Shown one piece after another: positions 10,634 through 20,600 of a stretch of DNA of 64,000 nt (positions are counted from its first letter, which is position 1; the number at the start of each line of letters is the position of its first letter). The notes below the pieces were generated by a model that worked only from the letters and a program-made list of their open reading frames with translations, had not been told where the DNA came from and did not search any database. The stretch covers positions 1,666,898 through 1,730,897 of the forward strand of contig SCFE01000088.1 in the NCBI GenBank assembly GCA_004352715.1. Direction: 5' to 3'. This stretch comes from Hofstenia miamia. Taxonomy: Eukaryota > Xenacoelomorpha > Acoela. The translations under genes were made by a program, and so were the position numbers.

Positions 10634-11757
10634 AATCCTGAAGGTGATAGTATCCTGACATTAACATCTCCAGGCGTTTAGGCGGCTTAGAAACTCGGGA
10701 TGATCGACGTGGGCGAAACATCTCTGACTGCGAAGCATCTTTGGAAGATTTGAGAGATTCCAAAGTGTCATTGCTAGTGAGAATGTCTGGGTTAGCACTC
10801 TGGTCTACATCAGCAATATCATGGACAACTGTCGTTGGCTTGGACGACTCGGCATAATGTTCAGCAGAAATCACATTAGGAGGATTTGATTCATTAGGAG
10901 GATTCGATTCTTCCGGTATTGCAAATGTTGTGCATTCGTGGACAGTTTCTGCTTCAGACGGCGAAAGTGGAGCCAATGAGGTGGTTGAAACAGTATCAAT
11001 TCTGCCTCCTGCAGTCCGAATCCTTGCAAAATGTGGCGAAATTACATCGAGAATCTCAACTGGATCACCAATAGGATCGCTCTTGCACCGAACATGACGT
11101 TTCAGCAACGCTTCATTGCCAGACGTTAGCCAATAAGGGAGAGAGAATCCTTGCGTACCTTTTCGTTGAAATTTAAAAAAACGGCTATGCGGTGTCTCGC
11201 CAGTTGTTGTGCAAATTAAGGAACGAAGAGCTGCTAGTACTTGTGGTAATATCTGCTCCCAGTCAGATTGAGATAAATTGCGGTAATGTATTATTGTTAA
11301 GATACCTTTCCAAATAACACCGTTATATCTTTCATTTTGGCCGTTACACCGCGGGTTATAAGGACACGTCCTTGAACTGGCAATTCCTCGGGAGACCAGA
11401 AATTCCTTGTAGTGTTCAGAAGCAAACGCACTTCCACGATCGCTATGGATAAATGAAGGAGTTCCAAACAATGCAAAAATTTGTGACAAACAACGGGTAA
11501 CAGTGGTAGCTTCCATGTCTTTAGCGGGAAAAGCAAAAGGAAATCGACTGAATTCGTCAATGATCGTGAGCAAATATCGATTCCCAGTATTTCTCGCGGG
11601 AATTTTGGGTCCAACAAAATCAATGGCAAGCCTTTCGAATGGACGCGTGGCTTTTACTAATGTAGATTTGCCCAGCTTAAAACACTGCCGTTTTATTAAC
11701 TAACATGAACAACATCTGCTCACAATGTTGAGGACTTCTTCCAATGTCGCGGGAATA
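10632..11757 (-). pseudogene. gypsy integrase domain, separated by frameshift and one stop
   Basis: Integrase inserts the element cDNA into host DNA. The frame is open from the TAG at 11700-11702 to the stop at 10632. Before the TAG, the same frame runs up to the frameshift at about 11757 and carries the CC half (CCSC) of the HHCC zinc site; the HH half is at the end of the preceding ORF (LHDSLAHAG). The core has Asp in LAIDFVGP, Asp in IHSDRGSAF and Glu in NGQNERYN, so the D,D,E triad is kept. The tail is Ser/Pro/Arg-rich, and I see no chromodomain. The shift and the TAG could be mutations or assembly errors. A programmed frameshift is unlikely since the TAG would stop it anyway. Confidence 0.88.
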
Positions 11758-14292
11758 TTATGGGCGGCGGATATACTCCCAAAACCTCGTGACGCCTGCA
11801 TGTGCTAATGAATCATGAAGTTTGGTAAGATCGATGCCAGATTCGGTTGCCGCTATTCTTGAGAGTGCATCAGCGATAATGTTTTGTTTGCCAGGACGGT
11901 ACTGCAAATCATAGTGGAACTCCGAGAGTTCAGCTCGCCAGCGGATCAGCTTATCGTTTTTAATTCGCGACTTGTTATGAGAAAAAATATAACTAACCGC
12001 CTGTTGGTCCGTCTTGACGATTACTGGAAAAGTCAGGAGGTAATAACGCCATTTCCGAAATGATTCCACAATAGCCATTGCTTCTCGCTCAACAGTGGAC
12101 ATTCGACGTTCAGTTACTGATAATGTTCTAGAAAAGTAAGCGAGTGGCCTCCCATTTTGTTGCAAGGTTGCGCCTATCGCGGCACCAGATGCATCTGTTT
12201 CAACGCAAAGTGGTCCCAATTGATCATTTGGTGTAGCCAACACAGATTGGGAGATTTCTTTAGTCATGGCGTTTATTGCTTGTAATGCATCATTTGGTAA
12301 CGGCAATTCTTTATTGTGTGCTGCTTCTAAAATGGGTCTAATTTTAATGGCATAATTCTTCACCCATTTTGAGTTGTAGGCCAGCAAGCCAACTAGTCTT
12401 TTTAACTGTGGTATTGTTTTTGGTACAGGGAACTCAACTAAAGCCTTTATGCGATCGGGATCTGGTGAATAATTACCTTCTGTGATGACATGACCAATAT
12501 AATTAATTTTAGAAACGGAAAATTCTGACTTCTCTAGATTGATCTCCAAATTGTATTTCTTTGCAGCAGCAAGAAATGTACGTTGGTTAAAATCGTGCTC
12601 TTCTTGATCTCGACCACCAATAATGACGTCATCCAAATATGCATGTGTGCGTTGAAGGTTGTTGTCGGCTATGAAATTGTCTATGACGCGTTGAAAAGCT
12701 GCAACAGCATTGGTTAACCCATATGGCAAACGCTTGAATTGGTATAAACTTCCTGCAGCTTCAAATGCGGTAAATGGGCGATCAGATTTTCTCAACGGCA
12801 ATTGATGGTACGCTGATCTCATATCGACTTTCGAAAAAAATCTATTAGAACTCACTTTTTCCAAAAGGACGTCCATCTTTGGAAATGGGTAGGCATCTAC
12901 TGGTGTGTAGAGATTAATTGTCTGACTGTAATCAACTACCATCCGTTTCTTTTTGCCTTTAACAACCAGGACTTGTGCCCGCCAACGCGAAATTGATGGC
13001 TTGAGCAATCTAGCGATTTCGTGTTTGATAAAAAATTCGTCATCGGGATGCTTACGTCGACTAGGGCTAGCTAAAGGTTTTGGTGGCGTCGCAAATTCAA
13101 ATAGTATTGGTGGCTCAATAGATAGACACGAAAAACTGGCGCAAGTTACTTCTAATTTAGGACTATTTCCGCTGAAGACAAATTCAGCCGACTTATGCCT
13201 CTCCAGAAAATCTCTTCCCAAGATGCATTGACACACCAATCCGTTTGTCACTTTAAACACCTGATCGTCGTATGAGTATGACCCAAGAGTGAGTTTCGCA
13301 TTGCAAATGCCGACGATGTTGCATGGAGAAGTGTCAGCCATTTTAATAGATTCTTGCCAATCCCGCACGGTCAGACCAGCTTTTGCGGTTGTCTCCTTGG
13401 ATAGGAATGAATGTGACGAACCAGTATCTAGCAATGCTTCAACCTTTATGCGGCCATTCAAAGTTACAGGCACAGTACCATTTCCGGAGTGAAAAACGTT
13501 GGCTCCAGTAGCACAGAGCATTCCGCTTTCTTCTTGCAGATGAGGCTCCGAAGCGGCAATGCGCGACATAGATGTCTTCGATTTGCAACACCGTTCCCAA
13601 TGCCCATTCTTTCCACATTTATTGCATCGATAGTTGTGGGCCGGACATTGCGCTCTAGGATGATAGGCTTTACCACAAAAAAAGCATTTGGATTGGGACT
13701 GACCTCTTGAGGGATTGTCTGCTTTAACCGCTGCAGCCGAGAATTCCGTAGTTGACGGATCTAAAGGATTTGTAGACGAACTACTAAATGACCGTGAATA
13801 CCCAATTGAAAGTTCAATAGCAGACGCCAATGACACACAATGATCAAGAGTAGCTTTATCATCTGATACTTCCAACAAGCGTGCCCGTATGTGATCTGAT
13901 TGTATGCCCGAAACAAGTGCGTCGCGAATGAGAAGTTGTGAATGCTCAACAGCGTTGACGTCATTACATTCACAGTCAAGAGCCAAAACACGAAGTCTCT
14001 GAACAAATTCGCTAACCGTTTCTGAAGGTTTCTGCACATTGTGTAATAGTTTATGCCGTGCAAACATGACCCTAGTAGGCTTTACAAACTGATTGCTCAA
14101 AGTAGCAAAAGCATCGTCGAAATTAGTGACTGTAAGAAGCAGAGCATGATAAGAAGGTCCAGCTTTCAAACGCAAAAGAACCAACTTGGCATTGTTCTGG
14201 GTAATTTCAAGTGTATCAATGAATACTTGCTTCCACCACCGCCACTGATCAGGAGTAGGTGCCACAGGAAAATCAGGTAATTCGAACTTCAT
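11758..14292 (-). CDS. gypsy Gag-protease-RT-RNase H polyprotein, 844 codons
   Basis: Gag and most of Pol are in one frame. Residues 1-200 are a Gag-like helical region. Zinc knuckles are at 203-216 (C-x2-C-x4-H-x4-C in CFFCGKAYHPRAQC) and 223-236 (CNKCGKNGHWERCC). The protease active site is LLDTGSS at about 287-293. RT spans roughly 430-620 with VDMRSAYHQ (Asp 490) and the YLDD box at 552-555. RNase H spans 695-815 with ETDASG, the EREAMA Glu and KTDQQA. The ORF ends inside the integrase zinc finger after RRP, where a +1 frame continues. The ATG at 14292 is chosen because it is the first one after the LTR. A fused Gag-Pol frame is known from several gypsy lineages such as Tf1. Confidence 0.93.
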   Translation of the reverse strand: MKFELPDFPVAPTPDQWRWWKQVFIDTLEITQNNAKLVLLRLKAGPSYHALLLTVTNFDDAFATLSNQFVKPTRVMFARHKLLHNVQKPSETVSEFVQRLRVLALDCECNDVNAVEHSQLLIRDALVSGIQSDHIRARLLEVSDDKATLDHCVSLASAIELSIGYSRSFSSSSTNPLDPSTTEFSAAAVKADNPSRGQSQSKCFFCGKAYHPRAQCPAHNYRCNKCGKNGHWERCCKSKTSMSRIAASEPHLQEESGMLCATGANVFHSGNGTVPVTLNGRIKVEALLDTGSSHSFLSKETTAKAGLTVRDWQESIKMADTSPCNIVGICNAKLTLGSYSYDDQVFKVTNGLVCQCILGRDFLERHKSAEFVFSGNSPKLEVTCASFSCLSIEPPILFEFATPPKPLASPSRRKHPDDEFFIKHEIARLLKPSISRWRAQVLVVKGKKKRMVVDYSQTINLYTPVDAYPFPKMDVLLEKVSSNRFFSKVDMRSAYHQLPLRKSDRPFTAFEAAGSLYQFKRLPYGLTNAVAAFQRVIDNFIADNNLQRTHAYLDDVIIGGRDQEEHDFNQRTFLAAAKKYNLEINLEKSEFSVSKINYIGHVITEGNYSPDPDRIKALVEFPVPKTIPQLKRLVGLLAYNSKWVKNYAIKIRPILEAAHNKELPLPNDALQAINAMTKEISQSVLATPNDQLGPLCVETDASGAAIGATLQQNGRPLAYFSRTLSVTERRMSTVEREAMAIVESFRKWRYYLLTFPVIVKTDQQAVSYIFSHNKSRIKNDKLIRWRAELSEFHYDLQYRPGKQNIIADALSRIAATESGIDLTKLHDSLAHAGVTRFWEYIRRP

Positions 14293-14304
14293 AGTTGAAA
14301 GTTG

Positions 14305-14316
14305 TATTCAATAAAA
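14305..14316 (-). promoter_or_regulatory. candidate self-priming site (no tRNA-type PBS)
   Basis: The base after the 5' LTR is followed on the minus strand by TTTTATTGAATA. There is no TGG, the start of every PBS that pairs with a tRNA 3' end. This 12-mer is the exact reverse complement of TATTCAATAAAA in the minus-strand 3' LTR (10435-10446); the 5' LTR matches at 10 of 12. If transcription starts there, the RNA 5' end could fold back as primer, as known for Tf1/sushi elements. This is inference from sequence only. Confidence 0.45.
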
Positions 14317-14317
14317 T

Positions 14318-14501
14318 TGAAGTATAAAAGGCTTAAAATATTAAGCTATTACTGAATAAAATCGTAGCAACATTATCATACATCATCATAAAAATTAATG
14401 CACAGTGCAAAGCACTTATACATACGACATCAAGTACTCGTCGGTTTACATTATGATAAACCGGTAAGCGTAATCAATTAGCCTAATAATTGTTCATATC
14501 A
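14318..14501 (-). repeat. 5' LTR, 184 bp
   Basis: Same TG..CA ends as the 3' LTR, with substitutions that break the AATAAA and the self-complementary segment (14347-14358). A tataag on the minus strand near 14412 could be a TATA-like element. It is represented again at 14984-15167 in the N-centred duplication. Confidence 0.9.
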
Positions 14502-14506
14502 TAACG
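14502..14506 (+). repeat. target-site duplication taacg (right)
   Basis: Matches 10401-10405; it defines the outer end of the element. Confidence 0.85.
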
Positions 14507-14872
14507 GCTAAGGTACAAACTTTAAAGCAAATTCAGATTCGGAATATTAATATTTCATACTCAAATTGATCGATACAATACCAAAACAATTAAGGTTTCC
14601 AACATTTAACCATGTCGAAACAGTCAAAATACAAACTCAAGTATTCGCAGGAAGAAGTGAATCAACCAGGCTTGTTATGCGTCAAAAAATCTACCCCGCA
14701 ACTCACTAAACCCCAAGTAATTTGTTAACTACCTCTTAGTTCAATATATATACATGTACATATATATATATATATATAAATATGTAATTAATTAATTTTT
14801 TCTGTTATGTTTCTTCAATTGTTATTAATCGGTCATTCCCTCTAATTAATGTGGAATTTAGCAATGATATAN

Positions 14873-15537
14873 TCAAGTGTATCAATGAATACTTGCTTCC
14901 ACCACCGCCACTGATCAGGAGTAGGTGCCACAGGAAAATCAGGTAATTCGAACTTCATAGTTGAAAGTTGTATTCAATAAAATTGAAGTATAAAAGGCTT
15001 AAAATATTAAGCTATTACTGAATAAAATCGTAGCAACATTATCATACATCATCATAAAAATTAATGCACAGTGCAAAGCACTTATACATACGACATCAAG
15101 TACTCGTCGGTTTACATTATGATAAACCGGTAAGCGTAATCAATTAGCCTAATAATTGTTCATATCATAACGGCTAAGGTACAAACTTTAAAGCAAATTC
15201 AGATTCGGAATATTAATATTTCATACTCAAATTGATCGATACAATACCAAAACAATTAAGGTTTCCAACATTTAACCATGTCGAAACAGTCAAAATACAA
15301 ACTCAAGTATTCGCAGGAAGAAGTGAATCAACCAGGCTTGTTATGCGTCAAAAAATCTACCCCGCAACTCACTAAACCCCAAGTAATTTGTTAACTACCT
15401 CTTAGTTCAATATATATACATGTACATATATATATATATATATAAATATGTAATTAATTAATTTTTTCTGTTATGTTTCTTCAATTGTTATTAATCGGTC
15501 ATTCCCTCTAATTAATGTGGAATTTAGCAATGATATA
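14873..15537. repeat. 665-bp duplicated block, copy 2
   Basis: Second representation of 14207-14871. It repeats the gag start and the 5' LTR, so it should not be counted as another element. Each copy ends in a short (TA)n run within host flank. Confidence 0.88.
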
Positions 15538-16039
15538 TTTCTATTAACAGCATGTTGTTAAAAATTCCTTAGGAGACTACATAGTCATATACGTAAATAA
15601 GAGCCTTGATTTATAGAAATCAGTATTTTGAAATGTAAGCGATTTAGTGAATTACAAATTTCTGTATAAGAGTAAAGTTTTAGAATAGTTACAATCTAAA
15701 AGAATTTGATCTAAAAGAATGGCTAATTACTTACATGAGTAACTTAGTTGAAATGGGTAGTTGTTAAACAAAAAGAAATGAGGTACCAATGAATATACCG
15801 TGAAAATTGAAAACATTATTTTAGAGATAAACAATTGAAGTCATGATGATATTTAGCACCTCTTCAAGGTTCAAAAATCAAGCATACATTGATAGAAAAG
15901 TATGTAAAAATTTGTAAAAATCTTGTTAATTCGATTTAGATCAAGAATATTAGAAATTATTTAGAAAAAGTACTTTAAATTGCAGAACAATCAAATACAA
16001 CATAAACTAAACCTTCCAGAAAATAATAAAATTTACAAC
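15538..16039. other. noncoding, nothing recognised
   Basis: AT-rich unique sequence without exon-like reading frames or repeats that I can identify. Confidence 0.6.
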
Positions 16040-16458
16040 ACCCATGTAAACGAGTGCGTTAGTTACTTTAAAAGTGCATTACGCATTAAATCGCATCTTT
16101 AAAGTGCTGCAAGCCCGTTAATTTATTTAAATGTGCTTTGCAGACGTGGGTTCTAAGATAATAACGCTATGTTTTAAGATATGAAACTATGATTTTCTAA
16201 TGAGCACCTTATAAGATAACATGATAATATTGTAAAAAATTTATTGTTCTATTAATTAAGTGCAATGTTACTATTAAATTTTAAACATTTTCATAATATA
16301 ATTCAAATTAGTTTCTATTTTGCGTTGTTTAAAAAAATTGATTTGCTAAACATTAACGCTGCTTAAACTGCTGCTACGTCTTTGCAAGTGCGTACAGTTC
16401 TTACAAAGTGCGTGTAAATTTGGCGTTTCAAGTAATTCACACACTAGTTAACATGGGT
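16040..16458. mobile_element. MITE-like element, copy 1, about 420 bp
   Basis: The ends form a terminal inverted repeat: acccatgtaaacgagtgcg at the left against the reverse complement of the right end, acccatgttaactagtgtg; similarity runs about 28 bases. The interior is AT-rich and noncoding. A related copy lies at 22165-22467 in the same orientation. This is the form of a non-autonomous DNA transposon; the superfamily is not clear because no certain target duplication is visible. Confidence 0.7.
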
Positions 16459-17536
16459 TGTATTTAGCATTACAATTTTTAGATATGAGAAAACACTCAA
16501 TATATTTTCGCAGTAATTTTTATCAGCTCGCGTTGTAATAATTTGATTGAAAAGGTGGTGGACATGAGGCAGTAAAGGAGAAGAAGTTTAATTATTAGTA
16601 CCGAGGGCAAATGATCAGCAGTCCTTGTAGATGCTAGAGGGCAAGAAGAAAGCTGATCAAAAATATTCTTATACGTGAATTCAACAGTTGAATCCAGCAA
16701 ATTGTCAGAGGCTTTGGCATGTGGATGACAGCTAAAGTGAAATGGATGATAATAAACTGAAGAAAAATATTGATTAAATAAGTCAGCTTTTTCTAAATAG
16801 GTATAGCCTCTTTACGTGTTTCAATGCATAATGGAAGGGTAAAGAGTTGTAGAAGTCGGAAAACGGAGAACCTTGAAGGTTTCATTTTAAGCAAACTTTT
16901 GAGTTTGAACATTTTTCTTCAAGGATTATTTTTCGAGTTTAATGGAGTTAGAGACTTCTTTGAAAAAACCCGAAATTTTGGCATGATTTCGTTTTGCTGT
17001 GTGGTATTTATTCATAGCAAGGGTTGAATTTGAAGAAATAATAATAAGGATACTGAGATCGCTTTCTTCGCTTGGGAATTTATAACTATGTTTTTATGTT
17101 TTTCTTTGTTTAGTAAAATAATTTGTTCAAGAAATTATCGGCATCTGATGACGTTTTTTGTCGATTATATAACCTACATGTTCATTTTCTATGTTGAAGG
17201 TATAAATCATGTTTGAAAAAATTTTCTAAGTTCCATAATCAAATCTCAATATATATATATATATATATATAGATATAGATCGATAGATATATGTTTTGTT
17301 TGACTGCAACAAGGCATGACAGTAGAAATTTACAAATGTGAAAAATTCAGAAGTGCATTATTGAGTTTTAAATTATTATAAGCAAAGTTATCCTTATATA
17401 ATCTGTTCTACAACGTGACATTTTATGGTGATGTCTCTTATACACATCTTGTCAGATATGAATATTCTTTTAAATAGCGTATATCTTACAAAGGAGTCGA
17501 CTTATCTTTTGCTTTTTCAAATTTTTTTGTACATTT
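16459..17536. other. noncoding with (AT)n
   Basis: No gene seen. A perfect (AT)n run lies at 17250-17280. Small ORFs at 16497-16700 and 16824-17027 have no recognisable domain. Confidence 0.55.
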
Positions 17537-19866
17537 TCATATATAATTGCATGTTATCTTTTTTAGTTCTTTGCCGATTATTTTTTCTGCACGTTTTGTA
17601 ATAATATCTAATCTTTGAATTTTTGCACCACAGATAACAAACAAAGCATACGTCGTTTTACTAACGATCTCTGTTTTATAGAAGAGTTCTAAGTCATCTT
17701 TATTGAATCCTTTTTTATTAAAGAATGCAAGAAGTCCAAGTAATTTCATGCCTTTTTTCATTCTTTTTGTTATTTCTGATTCAAAACTCAAATTTTAAAT
17801 ATTTCTGCACCTAATAACTTTGCCTTTGTAACTTGCTCAATCTCTGTTCCATTTAATATTAGGGGTGGTGGTGAAGGTACTCTCTTGTAGTATTAATTAT
17901 AATTTCAACAGTTTTGTTTAAATTTATTTGCATTTTTTTCTCTTCAATTTTCTTGACCAAGTTACATATTTCACCATAGGCATTATCTTCCTTTGTGCAG
18001 TTTATTGTACATGTTATATCATCAGCAAACTTCACAAGAGATCCTATATTTATTTTAAAGTCATTAATTAGTATAGGGAACAATCGTGGACCATGTACTG
18101 TTCCTTTTGGAAGTCCTTTAGGTTTCATTAGTGGTTTTGAGAGACTTCCATTTATATGTGTTATAAGTGATCTTTCTTCTAAGAATGATTTATACCAGGG
18201 TATGTACATTTTTAATTCTTCATGCTCATCTAAGCAGCTTAGCAAAATATCATGTTCCACATTATTGAATGCTTTTGTAAAATCAAATAGAAAAATACCT
18301 AAAACACAAATATATTTTTCTAGTCCTCGTGTAGGAATTTCTGTAATCACTATTGGCCTTAAATCGCTTGGCTTAACTACGTCCAGAGTTTTTAGAATTG
18401 GAACAATAAAATCTCTTTTCCATAATAAAGGAAAACTTTTATTACAAACACAACATGTCCAGATCATATGAATACGCTTGCTGAGAACTAGTGCATGTCT
18501 TCTCTACAACCAAGATGGATATCGTACTGCCGCCTTATTTTTATTCTTAGAAAATTATAAAGAAGAAGAAAAAGAAGAAAAATCTATATTCAGAAATTGT
18601 TTTAACAATAGATAGAAATACTGATAACAAATTCTGAAAGCGTCAAGAAAGTAATACAAAACTAAAAAAGAAAACAACGAATATTTACAAATAAAAAGTG
18701 GTTAACTTGGTTTTCTTGCGGTAATGCTATTTATCATTATGCGTGGAATCATTTTCCCACTTTAATGATCTTCGGATGAACATATATTTGCAAAATATGC
18801 GTTAATGCATTCAACTGCTACTTTGGTTGTTTCATACTTGTTCAGTAATCTTGATATAGTTACTGTTTTTGCGATTTTTTTTTCTGCGTTTTTATATAAT
18901 TCCACCACTTCTTATTTCCTTTTTCTCCTAGAGATGCTGTTAGTTATATTTTCTGAAATCTACGTACTTCCTTCTATCTGCTAAGATAATTTCTTTACTC
19001 GTTGAGCGTCATGTTTTTTATACAATAAATATTTTAGAAAATGTGTTATCTATGGAGGATCTTTGTTTGATATTTATATTTCCTTTTTTGGATACATTGC
19101 TTAGATTCTGTCTAAGATATTATAAATATTGTTAGTCAAATGATCGCAGTCATCATTATAAGCTAATTCCCAATTCACTTGCCAAAAATATCTTTCTATT
19201 TTGCAATACATTTTTTCACTAAGATAAAAAACAAAATTTTTTTGTAAAATTTCTCCTTTATTCTTCCTATTCAAGGGTTCGTAAAGAACACAAATATGAT
19301 CAGTAATGTCCGAGAGCTAGAATTTTTTTAGGAATTTTGTAAACATGATCCATATTTGTAAAAATCTTGTCCAGTTTTGCACATCCCTAGTGGGAAAATT
19401 TACTACAGAATTTAATTCGAGTTCATCTATTATATATTGCTGTGGAGCTCTATTTATATCACCTGGTATCAATATATTTGATATTTGGCTCATATTCTTT
19501 TCGAATATTCTGAATTTCGTTTAGATTTAATTTTGCAAATCTTTTGTATGTTACATTGGTATAACTATAATCATGTCGATAGAATCCTATATATATGAGT
19601 TCAAATTCACAATCACATATATGTACACCAGTAAATTCAACATCGTTATCTATGTATTCTAGAATTTGTCTAGAATTATATGTTTTACTTGCATAAATAT
19701 TTACCCCTCCTCCTTTTTGTCGTATTGCTTTGCTTCTTATCACTCTATGAGCTTGAAAATTTGCTATATCCTGTAGAATAATTGAATTCTCATCAGGCCA
19801 TGTTTCATTATAACTGCAACACTAGCGTATTTTTCTTGTAGTACCATTTCTAATTCTCTCATTTTA
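17537..19866 (-). pseudogene. decayed non-LTR retrotransposon (LINE) with endonuclease and RT
   Basis: Read on the minus strand, 19866-19270 is an APE-type endonuclease: KMRELEMVLQEKY, then after a frameshift ETWPDENS, then RQKGGGVNIYASKTY, ILIPGDINRAP and SDITDHICVLYEP (the last near 19300). A linker follows (VNWELAYNDDCDHL). The RT is at 18467-17859: DLRPI, then a deletion of much of the finger region, FDFTKAFNNVEHDIL (motif A), GLPKGTVHGPRLFPILINDF (motif B) and LVKFADDITC (FADD catalytic box). The C-terminal region at 17791-17537 has LELFYKTEIVSKTTYAL and ITKRAEKIIGKEL. Order and motifs fit the Jockey/CR1-type LINE group. Stops, frameshifts and the internal deletion make it non-functional. 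Confidence 0.9.
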
Positions 19867-19867
19867 T

Positions 19868-19876
19868 TAGTATATA

Positions 19877-19911
<35 letters not shown>

Positions 19912-19913
19912 AA
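19868..19913. repeat. (AT)n/(ATT)n microsatellite
   Basis: Short (TA)n followed by (TTA)n at the 5' end of the LINE fragment. Confidence 0.85.
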
Positions 19914-20052
19914 TACTATATAATGTGAAAATCTTTACTACGAATGCCTCTGTAATACATGTGCATATAGATTGACAAATTATTGAAGGAGAAACTTATG
20001 GCGCATTTCAAAATTTTTGCAGCGCATGCATATTATATTAATCAAGCGTTTC

Positions 20053-20214
20053 TTCGTAAAGAACACAAATATGATCAGTAATGTCCGAGAGCTAGAATTT
20101 TTTCAGGAATTTTATAAACATGATCCCTATTGGTAAAAATCTTGTCCAGTTTTGCACATCCCTAGTTGGAAAATTTACTACAGAATTTAATTCGAGTTCA
20201 TCTATTATATATTG
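20053..20214 (-). pseudogene. second fragment of the LINE endonuclease
   Basis: Matches 19278-19440 with several substitutions and codes for the same region (QYIIDELELNSVVNFPTRD). It stops at an nnn join (20215-20217) in an (AT)n run. It is either a separate decayed copy or an alternative contig of the same locus. Confidence 0.75.
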
Positions 20215-20220
20215 NNNTAT

Positions 20221-20225
<5 letters not shown>

Positions 20226-20260
<35 letters not shown>
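20226..20260. repeat. (AT)n microsatellite
   Basis: Perfect dinucleotide run beside an nnn join. Confidence 0.95.
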
Positions 20261-20264
<4 letters not shown>

Positions 20265-20370
20265 GCATATATATGGTCATTAGGTTTAATATATTTTCAA
20301 ATTTCAATTTGCCTGCGTTGTCAATGGTTTTTAAATCATGCAGCTAACAAGCTATTCTTAATCTCCAGTG

Positions 20371-20600
20371 CTGGGCATTATTTGGACATTGTATGAGCCT
20401 TAAATGATAGGGTGGAAGTTGGCGAGAAGTGGGGAAGGCATGGGTTAATCGTGGGCTGCCCATGTTGGGCATTGTGTGGGTTTTACATGGACATTGCACT
20501 ATGCGCTAATGGTGGGGAGAATGTAGACGAGAAGTGGGGAAAGAATGGGCTAAGCGTGGGCTGTCCACGGTGGGCTCTGTGCGCTCACTTCGTGGGCAAA
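20371..20600. repeat. GC-rich degenerate tandem repeat, about 100-bp period
   Basis: A G-rich island in AT-rich surroundings. Phrases recur at about 94-105 base spacing: tgggcatta/tgggcattg/tgggctctg at 20372, 20466 and 20571, and cgagaagtgggga at 20423 and 20528. About 2.3 diverged units. The open frame across it is a by-product of the low stop density. Confidence 0.7.

Larger units (their letters stand above)
8834..11136. repeat. 2303-bp duplicated block, copy 2
   Basis: Second copy of 6530-8832, continuous at its right end with the intact gypsy element. The differences between copies, for example tatttatacg versus catttatacg near 8198/10502, look allelic. Confidence 0.85.
10406..14501 (-). 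mobile_element. complete Ty3/gypsy LTR retrotransposon, 4096 bp
   Basis: Both LTRs, the target-site duplication, polypurine tract, Gag-Pol and integrase are present in the right order on the minus strand. It is compact: the 5' LTR ends only 25 bases before the gag ATG, and the integrase stop overlaps the polypurine tract. LTRs differ in length (184 and 209), and pol carries a frameshift and a stop, so this copy is not expected to be active by itself. RT, RNase H and integrase motifs are otherwise well kept. Confidence 0.93.
14207..14871. repeat. 665-bp duplicated block, copy 1
   Basis: Contains the start of gag, the 5' LTR and flanking host DNA. It is repeated at 14873-15537 with a single N (14872) between the copies, so it is probably one locus shown twice. 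Confidence 0.88.

Noticed and set aside
11297-11629. 110-codon ORF overlapping integrase
   Set aside because: Out-of-frame shadow of the integrase coding sequence.
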